A DNA stretch of 8,299 bases from Trebonia sp. (GTDB lineage Bacteria > Actinomycetota > Actinomycetes > Streptosporangiales > Streptosporangiaceae), in NCBI GenBank assembly GCA_030038035.1, contig JASHPP010000503.1, positions 1 to 8,299 of the forward strand, given 5' to 3'. Every line of letters begins with the position of its first letter. Position 1 is the stretch's first letter. This document shows, piece after piece, positions 1 through 6,007 of the stretch. Below the pieces are notes generated by a model, which was not told the DNA's origin, did no database searches, and saw only the letters and a list, made by a program, of their open reading frames with translations. A program made the translations under genes and the position numbers.

Positions 1-363
1 AAGCTCAGCACCGCCCTGGAGTGGTACGCGCCGACCGGGCGGGCCAAGGGGTGGCGGCTGTGGATCGAGGGATGGGCGGCGGCGCTGCGCGACCCGGAGC
101 TGCGGCAGGTGGGCCGCGAGGTCGACCTGCGCTGGAAGGAATCGCTGATCGCGATCATCCAGGACGGGGTGCACAGCGGCGAGTTCACCACGGCCGATCC
201 GCGCGGCGCGGCGTGGCGGATCACCGCCCTGCTTGACGGGCTCGCCGTCCAGACGATCGTCCACCGCGGCATCCAGAACCGCGACCAGAGCGCCGCCTGG
301 GCGCGCGAGTTCGTCGCCCGCGAACTGGCGGTCGATCCGGCCGCCCTGGCGCGCCGGGGTTAG
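1..363 (+). CDS. TetR-family regulator, C-terminal part (BetI-like), 5' end cut by window edge
   Basis: The first 120 codons in frame 1 are open from the left edge and end at TAG 361-363. The residues match the ligand-binding C-terminal domain of BetI-like TetR regulators. They include a Trp-rich helix (LWIEGWAAALRDPEL, about residues 20-34 of the fragment), then a helix ending in IIQDGVHSGEF, an acidic DPRGAAW segment and the ALLDGLAVQ helix typical of this subgroup. The DNA-binding helix-turn-helix would lie to the left and is not visible. TetR proteins are usually about 190-220 residues, so roughly 40% of the gene is missing. It converges on the hydrolase gene with overlapping stop codons, so its targets are more likely to the left than in the catabolic operon here. 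The family call is firm and the ligand is unknown. Confidence 0.85.
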   Translation, partial: KLSTALEWYAPTGRAKGWRLWIEGWAAALRDPELRQVGREVDLRWKESLIAIIQDGVHSGEFTTADPRGAAWRITALLDGLAVQTIVHRGIQNRDQSAAWAREFVARELAVDPAALARRG

Positions 364-2354
364 TGCCCGTCGCGCGGGTACCTGCGCTGCCAGCCGCGCT
401 CGCGGATGAGGACTCCGTCGCAGCGCAGTTCGCGCCGGTAGGAGTAATGCAGCGAGCTCGCGTCGCCGCCGAGGTCGAGGACCGAGATGGCGGTCAGCAG
501 CCGGCCGCCGGCCTGGATCTCCGTGCGGGCCTCGCCGTGCGCGGCGGCGGCGGCGGGCCGCGTGTCGTCGACCGAGTAGCGCAGGTATTCCTCGTCCACC
601 ACGCGGCCCCAGGGAAACTCGGTACCGCTGCCGCCCCGCCACCAGGTCGCGCTGCCGCCGGTGCCGTCACGCTGCACGGTCCAGCGGTCCGGGAGCAGCC
701 CGCCCCAGCTGCGGACACCGGGCGGCTGCGCGGCCGGGCCTGGCTCGGCCAGCGACGGCGCGGTCGACTCGGCCGCGGGGACCACCGGCAGGATCAGCCT
801 GGTCCCGTCCGGCCCGAGCCGGACCGTGGCCGTGGCGGGGTGCGGGGTCGGCCAGATCATCGGCCACATCGCGTTGGACAGCGCGAGCCGGATCCGGTGG
901 CCGCGCGGGAAGACCCACGACGTGACGTGCAACTCAAGCGGCAGCGCGGCCGGCGTCCGCGGGGGCGGGCCGCCGTCCCGCCCGCCGGGAAGCGAGCCGC
1001 CGTCGCGCAGCGGGTCAGGCCGCCCGGCCCGGCCGCCCCCGGTCACCAGCGTCACCGTGCCGTCCGGTGCCACGTCGCACAGCCGGCCGAACCAGTGGAG
1101 TGGCTCGGCGTCCGCGCTGCCGTGCAGTTCGACGAGCGGGAAGCCGAGGATCTCGACCTCCTCCGCCAGCGGCGGGCTGTCGAAGACCAGGCTGAACGCG
1201 TCCGCGCCACGCTGGTCAGGGGTCAGCTCGCCCCACCAGTGCCCGGCCTCCGCGCCCGCCGACGGCACGTACCGCAGCGCGACCGAGCCGGGCCGCGGGG
1301 GGACGGCCGACAGATTCCGCTCCTGGCCGCAGTGCCAGGCCCGGTACACGGTCCGCGCGGGCGGAAGCGCCTGCTCGGTCCGCCACCGCCCGGGGATCCG
1401 CGTCAGGCCAGGCTCCGGCGGGTGCCAGTCCCTGACGTAGACCGTGACCGGGGGCTCGGACATGATGTCGTTCCGCGCGCCCCGCAGCCAGTGGTCCCAC
1501 CACCGGACCGCCTCGGCGCGCCATTCGACGGCCGGCCCGGGAACCGCGTTGTGCGGGAACGTATGGTTCCACGGGCCGATCATGATCTTGACAGGGGCCG
1601 GCGCCGCCGCCAGCATCCTGGGCACCGAGTCCCTGTATCCGTCGTACCAGCCGCCGATCAGGAACGCCGGAATCGTGAGCCGGCCGTAGTCCGGCCGCAG
1701 TGACCCGCGCTGCCAGTACGGCCCGTCCTGCTGCCTGGCCAGCCACGTCATCAGCCACGGCTCGCTGTCGAACCGGCCGGCCAGGGTGGCCGTGTCAAGC
1801 GGGAAGTCCGGCGCGGGCGGCAGCGCGTTCAGGTGGTCGATCATCAGCGCGTACTCATCGAGGTGCAGCAGCCCGTCGATGTAGTGCACGTCATCGTGGA
1901 ACAGGTCGTCGGACGCGTCCACGGCGATGATCGCCCGCAGCGCCGGCGGCCGTCGCATCGCGACCTGGATCGCGTTGAAGCCGCCCCAGGAGATGCCCCA
2001 CATGCCGACGGCGCCCGTGCACCACGGCTGAGCCGCCAGCCAGGCGATCACGTCCTCGGCGTCACGCTGCTCGGTCTCGGTGTACTCACCCTCGGGCAGC
2101 GTGCCGCCGCTGCGGCCGGTACCGCGGATGTCCACCCGCGCGCCCGCGTAGCCGTGCCCGGTCATGTAGGCGTACAGCCCGTAGTCGCGGGCGAGCATCC
2201 CGTCGTCCTTGCGGTAGGGCAGGTACTCAAGCAGCGCAGGGACCGCCGGGCCGCCGTCGGGAAGGCCGGGAAGGTACAGGGTCGCCGCCAGCTCGGTGCC
2301 GTCCCTGACCGGGATCCTGGCCTCCCTGACCGCCATCCGCTCCGCGCCGGTCAC
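360..2354 (-). CDS. CocE/NonD family serine hydrolase (X-Pro dipeptidyl-peptidase S15-like)
   Basis: This is a predicted alpha/beta-hydrolase of 664 residues, probably acting on ester or amide bonds. The N-terminal catalytic domain carries the nucleophile elbow GISWGG with Ser122, then GGWYDGYRD with Asp238, and IGPWNH with His264. Together these give the Ser-Asp-His triad of the family that includes cocaine esterase and X-Pro dipeptidyl peptidase. RGTGRSGG (residues 77-84) matches the conserved oxyanion-side loop. A jelly-roll-like C-terminal domain follows, with FPRGHRIRLALS at about 482-493 and WPMIWPTPHP after it. The tail to 664 ends RERGWQRRYPRD, as I recall from the roughly 670-residue subgroup. 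Residues about 438-471 are a Gly/Pro/Arg-rich low-complexity stretch. No signal peptide is seen, so it is probably cytoplasmic. The GTG start overlaps the TetR stop as GTGA, which suggests translational coupling. An ATG six codons further in (2334-2336) is a possible alternative start with GGAG nearby. The substrate cannot be read from the sequence. Confidence 0.93.
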   Translation of the reverse strand: MTGAERMAVREARIPVRDGTELAATLYLPGLPDGGPAVPALLEYLPYRKDDGMLARDYGLYAYMTGHGYAGARVDIRGTGRSGGTLPEGEYTETEQRDAEDVIAWLAAQPWCTGAVGMWGISWGGFNAIQVAMRRPPALRAIIAVDASDDLFHDDVHYIDGLLHLDEYALMIDHLNALPPAPDFPLDTATLAGRFDSEPWLMTWLARQQDGPYWQRGSLRPDYGRLTIPAFLIGGWYDGYRDSVPRMLAAAPAPVKIMIGPWNHTFPHNAVPGPAVEWRAEAVRWWDHWLRGARNDIMSEPPVTVYVRDWHPPEPGLTRIPGRWRTEQALPPARTVYRAWHCGQERNLSAVPPRPGSVALRYVPSAGAEAGHWWGELTPDQRGADAFSLVFDSPPLAEEVEILGFPLVELHGSADAEPLHWFGRLCDVAPDGTVTLVTGGGRAGRPDPLRDGGSLPGGRDGGPPPRTPAALPLELHVTSWVFPRGHRIRLALSNAMWPMIWPTPHPATATVRLGPDGTRLILPVVPAAESTAPSLAEPGPAAQPPGVRSWGGLLPDRWTVQRDGTGGSATWWRGGSGTEFPWGRVVDEEYLRYSVDDTRPAAAAAHGEARTEIQAGGRLLTAISVLDLGGDASSLHYSYRRELRCDGVLIRERGWQRRYPRDGH

Positions 2355-3043
2355 GAGGTCACCCCGGCCGGCCTCGCCCCGATCGCGCTGCGCAGGAGTT
2401 CCACGAACTGGCGGACCCGCAGTTCCCGCACCTGCTGCGGCTGGGCGGCCGAGCCGAACAGCCCGGGGTCGAGCTCCTCGGTGACGATCGCGTCCTGGAC
2501 CCGGTCCATCAGCCAGTCCACCAGCGACACGATCATCTTCACGTCGATGTCGGTGCGGATCTCGCCGCGCTCGATGCCGAACTGCACGAACGCCTCCGTG
2601 CCGTACGGGTCCTCCCGCACGAGGAACTGGGTGACTTCCCGCCGCAGCTCCAGGCTGGAGCAGTAGTTGCCGAGGAGCGTGACCCGGTAGGGCACCCAGT
2701 CTTCGTAGATCATGTGCGGCGTGGCATCGATCCAGTAGCTGATGACGGCGAAGAAGCCCTGCTCGACGACCTCAGGCGGCGCCTCCAGGTAGGTGCTGAA
2801 CGAGCGTGCGGCAGCCTGGTACGCCGCCAGGAACAGCCGCGCCTTGCTGCTGAAGTACCCGAACACCGCCCCCTTGGCCACGCCGGCCTCCTGGGCGATC
2901 TCCTCGATGCGCACGCCCTCGTATCCGCGCTCGGCGAAGTGCCGCATCGCCACGTTCACGATCCGTTCCTGCCTGGCGGCCTGACGGGCCTGCGCGCGTA
3001 CGGGCACCCGGCCGCCAGGGGTCCTAGTCTGACCAGAGGTCAT
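2351..3043 (-). CDS. TetR-family transcriptional regulator, probable local regulator
   Basis: The protein has 230 residues. After a basic tail of about 22 residues comes a standard TetR DNA-binding domain. Helix 1 is IVNVAMRHFAERGYEGV (residues 28-44). The helix-turn-helix is IEEIAQEAGVAKGAVFGYFSSK (about 46-67), and the recognition helix ends in the usual GYF-SSK-L signature. The remainder is helical and divergent, as expected for the ligand-binding domain, so the inducer cannot be predicted. The ATG at 3043 is preceded by GGAG seven bases upstream, which supports this start. Its stop overlaps the hydrolase GTG. The gene faces the flavoprotein/Rieske operon across about 100 bases. By the usual TetR layout it probably represses itself with the hydrolase and the divergent operon. 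That regulatory role is inferred from position. Confidence 0.95.
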   Translation of the reverse strand: MTSGQTRTPGGRVPVRAQARQAARQERIVNVAMRHFAERGYEGVRIEEIAQEAGVAKGAVFGYFSSKARLFLAAYQAAARSFSTYLEAPPEVVEQGFFAVISYWIDATPHMIYEDWVPYRVTLLGNYCSSLELRREVTQFLVREDPYGTEAFVQFGIERGEIRTDIDVKMIVSLVDWLMDRVQDAIVTEELDPGLFGSAAQPQQVRELRVRQFVELLRSAIGARPAGVTS

Positions 3044-3050
3044 AAACGAA

Positions 3051-3054
3051 CTCC
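3051..3054 (-). promoter_or_regulatory. Ribosome binding site of the TetR gene
   Basis: The minus strand reads GGAG followed by seven bases (TTCGTTT) and the ATG at 3043. This is a well-placed Shine-Dalgarno sequence and supports the chosen start. Confidence 0.65.
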
Positions 3055-3077
3055 GCTTCCTCGCGACTCGAAAAGTA

Positions 3078-3106
3078 TTGACACCGTGCAGCTATCTAAT
3101 CATACT
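3078..3106 (+). promoter_or_regulatory. Predicted sigma-70-type promoter of the oxidoreductase operon
   Basis: A perfect -35 hexamer TTGACA lies at 3078-3083. After exactly 17 bases comes CATACT at 3101-3106, a good -10 differing from TATAAT at two positions. Transcription would begin near 3111-3114, giving a leader of about 30 bases before the ATG at 3144. Such a close match is uncommon in GC-rich actinobacterial DNA, where promoters often have weak -35 boxes. It implies strong expression when not repressed. Confidence 0.7.
3099..3104 (-). promoter_or_regulatory. Possible -10 element for the TetR-hydrolase operon
   Basis: Read on the minus strand, 3104 down to 3099 is TATGAT, a reasonable -10 hexamer. 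It overlaps the plus-strand -10 (CATACT, 3101-3106) base for base. I find no convincing -35 at 16-18 bases upstream (AATAAG at 17). This is a tentative assignment, although the TetR gene must start somewhere in this region. Confidence 0.3.
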
Positions 3107-3110
3107 AGCC

Positions 3111-3121
3111 AGCGTATCGCT
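3111..3121. repeat. Short inverted repeat at the predicted transcription start, candidate operator half
   Basis: AGCG-TAT-CGCT is an inverted repeat with four-base arms around a three-base centre, placed on the predicted transcription start of the plus-strand operon. A repressor bound here would block initiation. The arms are short enough to arise by chance, so it is only a candidate for part of the TetR operator. Confidence 0.25.
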
Positions 3122-3143
3122 CTTATTTGACCGAAAGTCAGAG

Positions 3144-4787
3144 ATGATGACGACTGCCACTCAGCCCACCAGGTGCGATGTTATTGTGGTCGGCGCCGGT
3201 CACAACGGCCTGACCGCCGGAGCGCTGCTGGCCCGGGCCGGGCTGGCGACGCTGGTCGTCGAGCGGCGCGACGTCGTGGGCGGCTGCTGCGTCACCGAGG
3301 AGATCGCTCCCGGCTGCCGGGCATCCACCACCTCCTACATCGCGTCCATGCTGCGGCCCGAGGTGATCAGGGAACTGAACCTGGGCTCCCACGGGCTCCG
3401 GATGGTGCCATGCGAGCCCGCGCTCCAGGTCGCGCTGGATGGCGGCGAGGTGCTCGCCGCGTGGAACGACCCAGACCAGACCGCCGCCGAGATCGCCCGC
3501 TTCTCCGCCGCCGACGCCCGAGCGTACCTCGCCGCGGACGCCGAGCTGCGCGGCCTGGCCGCCAGGCTGCAGCCGCTGTTCACTGAGCTGCCGCCGGACA
3601 CCCGGGCCACCGGCCTGCGCGGCGGCCGCGAGGTGCTGCGGCTGGCACGCCGGCTGCGCGGAGTGCGCGGCCGCGAGCTCGAGGGACTGACGATCCTGCT
3701 GACCGGCAGCCTTGGCCAGTTCATCGACGCGAGGTTCGAGTCGCGGCAGGCAAAGGCGTTGCTGCTGGCCAACAACCTGTACGGCAAGCACGGCGGCCCG
3801 TACCAGCCGGGCACGCTGATCGGCCTGGCCTTTCACCTGCTGACCGGCGGCGAGCACGCGGAGCAGGGGTTCTTCGGCCACGTGGTTGGCGGGATGGGCG
3901 CGATCAGCGACGCGATCGCCTCGGCGGGCCGCGCGGCCGGACTGCAGATCGCCACCAGCGCGCCAGTCGCGCGGATCCTGGTCAAGGGCGGCCGGGCGGC
4001 CGGGGTGGCGCTGGAGGACGGCACCGAGATCACGGCCGGCACCGTGCTGTCCTGCGCCGACCCGAAGCGGACATTCCTGCAGCTCGTCGACAAGGCGGAC
4101 CTGCCCGAGGACTTCCGCGCCGCGGTCGGCGGGATCAGGATGGACGGGCCGTGCGGCAAGGTCAACCTGGTGCTCGACGCCGAGCCGCAGGTGCGCGGCA
4201 TGCCCGCCGAGGCCGGCCCGGGCCGCCGGGCGCTGTTCACCCTGCCGCCCGACCTGGCGGTCGCCGACGCCTGCTACGACCGTGCCAAGCGAGGCGAGCT
4301 TGCCGACGCCGACCAGCTGTTCGTCGACTGCGTGGTCGCCTCCGCCGTGGACGGCTCGCTGGCCCCGCCGGGACGCCACATCATGACCTGCTTCGTCCAG
4401 TACCTGCCGTACCGGCTGGCCGAAGGGACGTGGGACAGCCGCCGGGATGAGCTGGGCGACCGGGTGCTTGCCAGGATCGGCCAGTTCGCGCCCAACGTCC
4501 CCGCGGCGGTGGTCGCCAGGCAGGTGCTGACCCCCCTCGACCTGGAGCGCGAGTACGGCCTGACCGAAGGCAACATCTTCCACGGCGACGTCGCCGTCGA
4601 CCAGCTGTTCCACATGCGGCCCGTGCCCGGGTGGGCGCGGTACGCGACGCCGGTCCCCGGGCTGTACCTGTGCGGCGCCGGCGCGCACCCGGGCGGCGGG
4701 GTCACCGGCGCCCCCGGCTACAACGCGGCGCGCCGGGTCCTGAAGGACCTGCGCGGCGGCAGCAGCAGGGGCCGGGGACGGCGATGA
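3144..4787 (+). CDS. PYROXD2/phytoene-desaturase-like FAD-dependent oxidoreductase
   Basis: This is a flavoprotein of 547 residues. The N-terminal Rossmann fold has VIVVGAGHNGL with G17-x-G19-x-x-G22, and Glu40 at the end of the second strand for the FAD ribose, followed by GG at 46-47. The C-terminal FAD motif is PGLYLCGAGAHPGGGVTG (residues 505-522), then APGYNAA. GAGHNGL and HPGGGVTG are typical of the PYROXD2-like branch of the CrtI/amine-oxidase superfamily. No carotenoid gene is nearby, so a role in amine or small-molecule oxidation or dehydrogenation fits better than phytoene desaturation; this is inference. The start is ATG 3144 (or ATG 3147). The frame stays open upstream to a TTG at 3078, but that codon is the -35 box of the predicted promoter. 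The Shine-Dalgarno sequence is weak (GTCAGAG). It is the first gene of the operon, and its stop overlaps the next gene as ATGA. Confidence 0.92.
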   Translation: MMTTATQPTRCDVIVVGAGHNGLTAGALLARAGLATLVVERRDVVGGCCVTEEIAPGCRASTTSYIASMLRPEVIRELNLGSHGLRMVPCEPALQVALDGGEVLAAWNDPDQTAAEIARFSAADARAYLAADAELRGLAARLQPLFTELPPDTRATGLRGGREVLRLARRLRGVRGRELEGLTILLTGSLGQFIDARFESRQAKALLLANNLYGKHGGPYQPGTLIGLAFHLLTGGEHAEQGFFGHVVGGMGAISDAIASAGRAAGLQIATSAPVARILVKGGRAAGVALEDGTEITAGTVLSCADPKRTFLQLVDKADLPEDFRAAVGGIRMDGPCGKVNLVLDAEPQVRGMPAEAGPGRRALFTLPPDLAVADACYDRAKRGELADADQLFVDCVVASAVDGSLAPPGRHIMTCFVQYLPYRLAEGTWDSRRDELGDRVLARIGQFAPNVPAAVVARQVLTPLDLEREYGLTEGNIFHGDVAVDQLFHMRPVPGWARYATPVPGLYLCGAGAHPGGGVTGAPGYNAARRVLKDLRGGSSRGRGRR

Positions 4788-5959
4788 GCGCGGACGTGAT
4801 CATCGTCGGGGCCGGCATCATCGGCGCCGCCACCGCCTTCCAGCTCAGCCTGGCCGGCGCCGGCGAGGTGCTCGTGCTCGACCGCGCGACCGCCGGCTCG
4901 GGGATGAGCTGCCGGTCGTCCGCGCTGATCCGGATGCACTACACGTTCGCGCCCGAGGTCGAGCTCGCGGTGCGCAGCGACGCGATGTTCGGGGCCTGGC
5001 CGGACCTGGTCGGCCGTCCCGGGTGCGTCCGCCGGACCGGGTTCGTCCGGATCGTCCGGCCGGGCGAGGAGGCGGCGCTGCGCGCCAACGTGGCCATGCA
5101 GCGCGCGCTCGGCGCGCGGGCGGAGGTGATCGACGCCGCCGGGGTCAAGGAAGTGGCGCCAGGGCTGTGGACCGACGACATCGAGTGCGCCGCGTGGGAG
5201 CCGGACGGCGGTTACGGTGACGGCGCCGTCGTGGCCGGCGACCTGCTCGCCGCCGCGCGGGCCCGCGGCGTGCGGTACCGGCCGAACACGCCGGTCCGGT
5301 CGCTGCTCACCGACGGCGACCGGGTGATCGGAGTCGAAACCGGCGAGCACGGGGCGGCCCCGGCCGGCCGCGAGTACGCGGGCACCGTGGTCCTCGCCGC
5401 CGGGGTGTGGACCCCGCCGCTGCTGCGGACCGCCGGCGTCGCGGCGCCGATCGAGACCGAGCTGCACCGGGTCGCCTTGCTCGCCCACCGTGCGGGCGAA
5501 GGCGCCCCCGTGGCCTGCATCGACTCCGTCACCGCGACGTATTTCCGGCCGGAGGCCGGAGGCGCGATGACGCTGGTCGGCTCGTTCGCCGGCCCGCGCG
5601 GAGCCGACCCGGACACCGGGGTCAGCGCGACCCAGGAGGACCTGGTGCCGCTGGTGCGGGCGGCCCTGTCCCGGATCCCCTCGCTCGCGGACGCCGGCAT
5701 CGTCGGCGGGGTCACGGGCGTGTACGACATGACCCCCGACGCCCGGCCGCTGCTCGGACGGCTGCCCGGCCTGGACGGGCTGATCGTGGCGGCCGGTTTC
5801 TCCGGCATGGGCTTCAAGATCGCGCCCGCGGTGGGCGAGAGCCTGGCCGGGCTGATCGCCGGCCCGGCACGCGACAGCGTGGACGTGACCGCGTTCCGCC
5901 CCGGCCGGTTCGCCGAGGGCAAGCCGATCCAGGCACCCAACCCTTATTCCGACGACTGA
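4784..5959 (+). CDS. DAO-family FAD-dependent oxidoreductase (sarcosine/dimethylglycine oxidase-like)
   Basis: This is a flavoenzyme of 391 residues, the normal length for single-domain sarcosine, glycine or related amino-acid oxidases. The FAD-binding motif is VIIVGAGIIGAATA with G9-x-G11-x-x-G14, and Asp33 ends strand two. RSSALIRMHYT (residues 44-54) follows, as in sarcosine oxidase beta-like proteins. The C-terminal signature is TPDARPLLG (317-325) and AAGFSGMGFKIAPAVGESLA (336-355). Where monomeric sarcosine oxidase has the Cys that binds FAD covalently (CMYT before TPD), this protein has Gly312 (TGVYDMTPD), so covalent attachment at that site is not expected. Its family oxidises secondary or tertiary amines or amino acids, often N-methyl compounds; the exact substrate is not readable. 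The ATG overlaps the preceding stop by four bases (ATGA), with a G-rich stretch just upstream, so it is probably translationally coupled. The Rieske gene follows after 48 bases. Confidence 0.93.
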   Translation: MSADVIIVGAGIIGAATAFQLSLAGAGEVLVLDRATAGSGMSCRSSALIRMHYTFAPEVELAVRSDAMFGAWPDLVGRPGCVRRTGFVRIVRPGEEAALRANVAMQRALGARAEVIDAAGVKEVAPGLWTDDIECAAWEPDGGYGDGAVVAGDLLAAARARGVRYRPNTPVRSLLTDGDRVIGVETGEHGAAPAGREYAGTVVLAAGVWTPPLLRTAGVAAPIETELHRVALLAHRAGEGAPVACIDSVTATYFRPEAGGAMTLVGSFAGPRGADPDTGVSATQEDLVPLVRAALSRIPSLADAGIVGGVTGVYDMTPDARPLLGRLPGLDGLIVAAGFSGMGFKIAPAVGESLAGLIAGPARDSVDVTAFRPGRFAEGKPIQAPNPYSDD

Positions 5960-5996
5960 CCAGCGCCCCGGCCGACGCAGGGGAGGCCGGGCGGAC

Positions 5997-6002
5997 AGGA
6001 GG
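5997..6002 (+). promoter_or_regulatory. Strong ribosome binding site of the Rieske gene
   Basis: A full AGGAGG lies five bases before GTG 6008. It fixes the GTG as the start and is the strongest Shine-Dalgarno sequence in the window. Confidence 0.8.
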
Positions 6003-6007
6003 CAGCG

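Larger units (their letters stand above)
3044..3143. promoter_or_regulatory. Divergent control region between the TetR-hydrolase and oxidoreductase operons
   Basis: This stretch of about 100 bases is the only sizeable intergenic DNA in the window. Its middle (about 3071-3130) is markedly AT-richer than the surrounding coding DNA. It must hold the start signals for both operons. It contains one near-consensus plus-strand promoter, a possible minus-strand -10 overlapping that promoter's -10, and several short inverted repeats: GCTA/TAGC at 3091-3109, AGCG/CGCT at 3111-3121 and TGAC/GTCA at 3128-3140. No single long palindrome stands out as the TetR operator. Confidence 0.75.

Noticed and set aside
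363..1703. 446-residue plus-strand frame opposite the hydrolase
   Set aside because: It is Arg/Pro/Ala-rich with no motif, whereas the minus strand encodes an intact Ser-Asp-His hydrolase.
3091..3109. GCTA...TAGC as a 19-base operator palindrome over the -10
   Set aside because: Only the outer four bases on each side are complementary and none of the inner positions pair, so it is too weak to list as a feature.
3078..3143. Upstream extension of the first flavoprotein from TTG 3078, adding 22 residues that look like a hydrophobic leader
   Set aside because: The TTG is the first half of the predicted -35 box, the added residues come from AT-rich intergenic DNA, and the FAD motif sits at the usual distance from ATG 3144.
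3138..4688. 516-residue open frame on the minus strand opposite the PYROXD2-like gene
   Set aside because: It is Ala/Gly/Arg/Gln/His-rich without recognisable motifs. Long antisense frames are expected in DNA with G/C-biased third positions, and the plus strand has clear FAD motifs.
3144..4787. Carotenoid biosynthesis (CrtI phytoene desaturase)
   Set aside because: The GAGHNGL and HPGGGVTG motifs fit the PYROXD2-like branch, and no phytoene synthase or other carotenoid gene is next to it.
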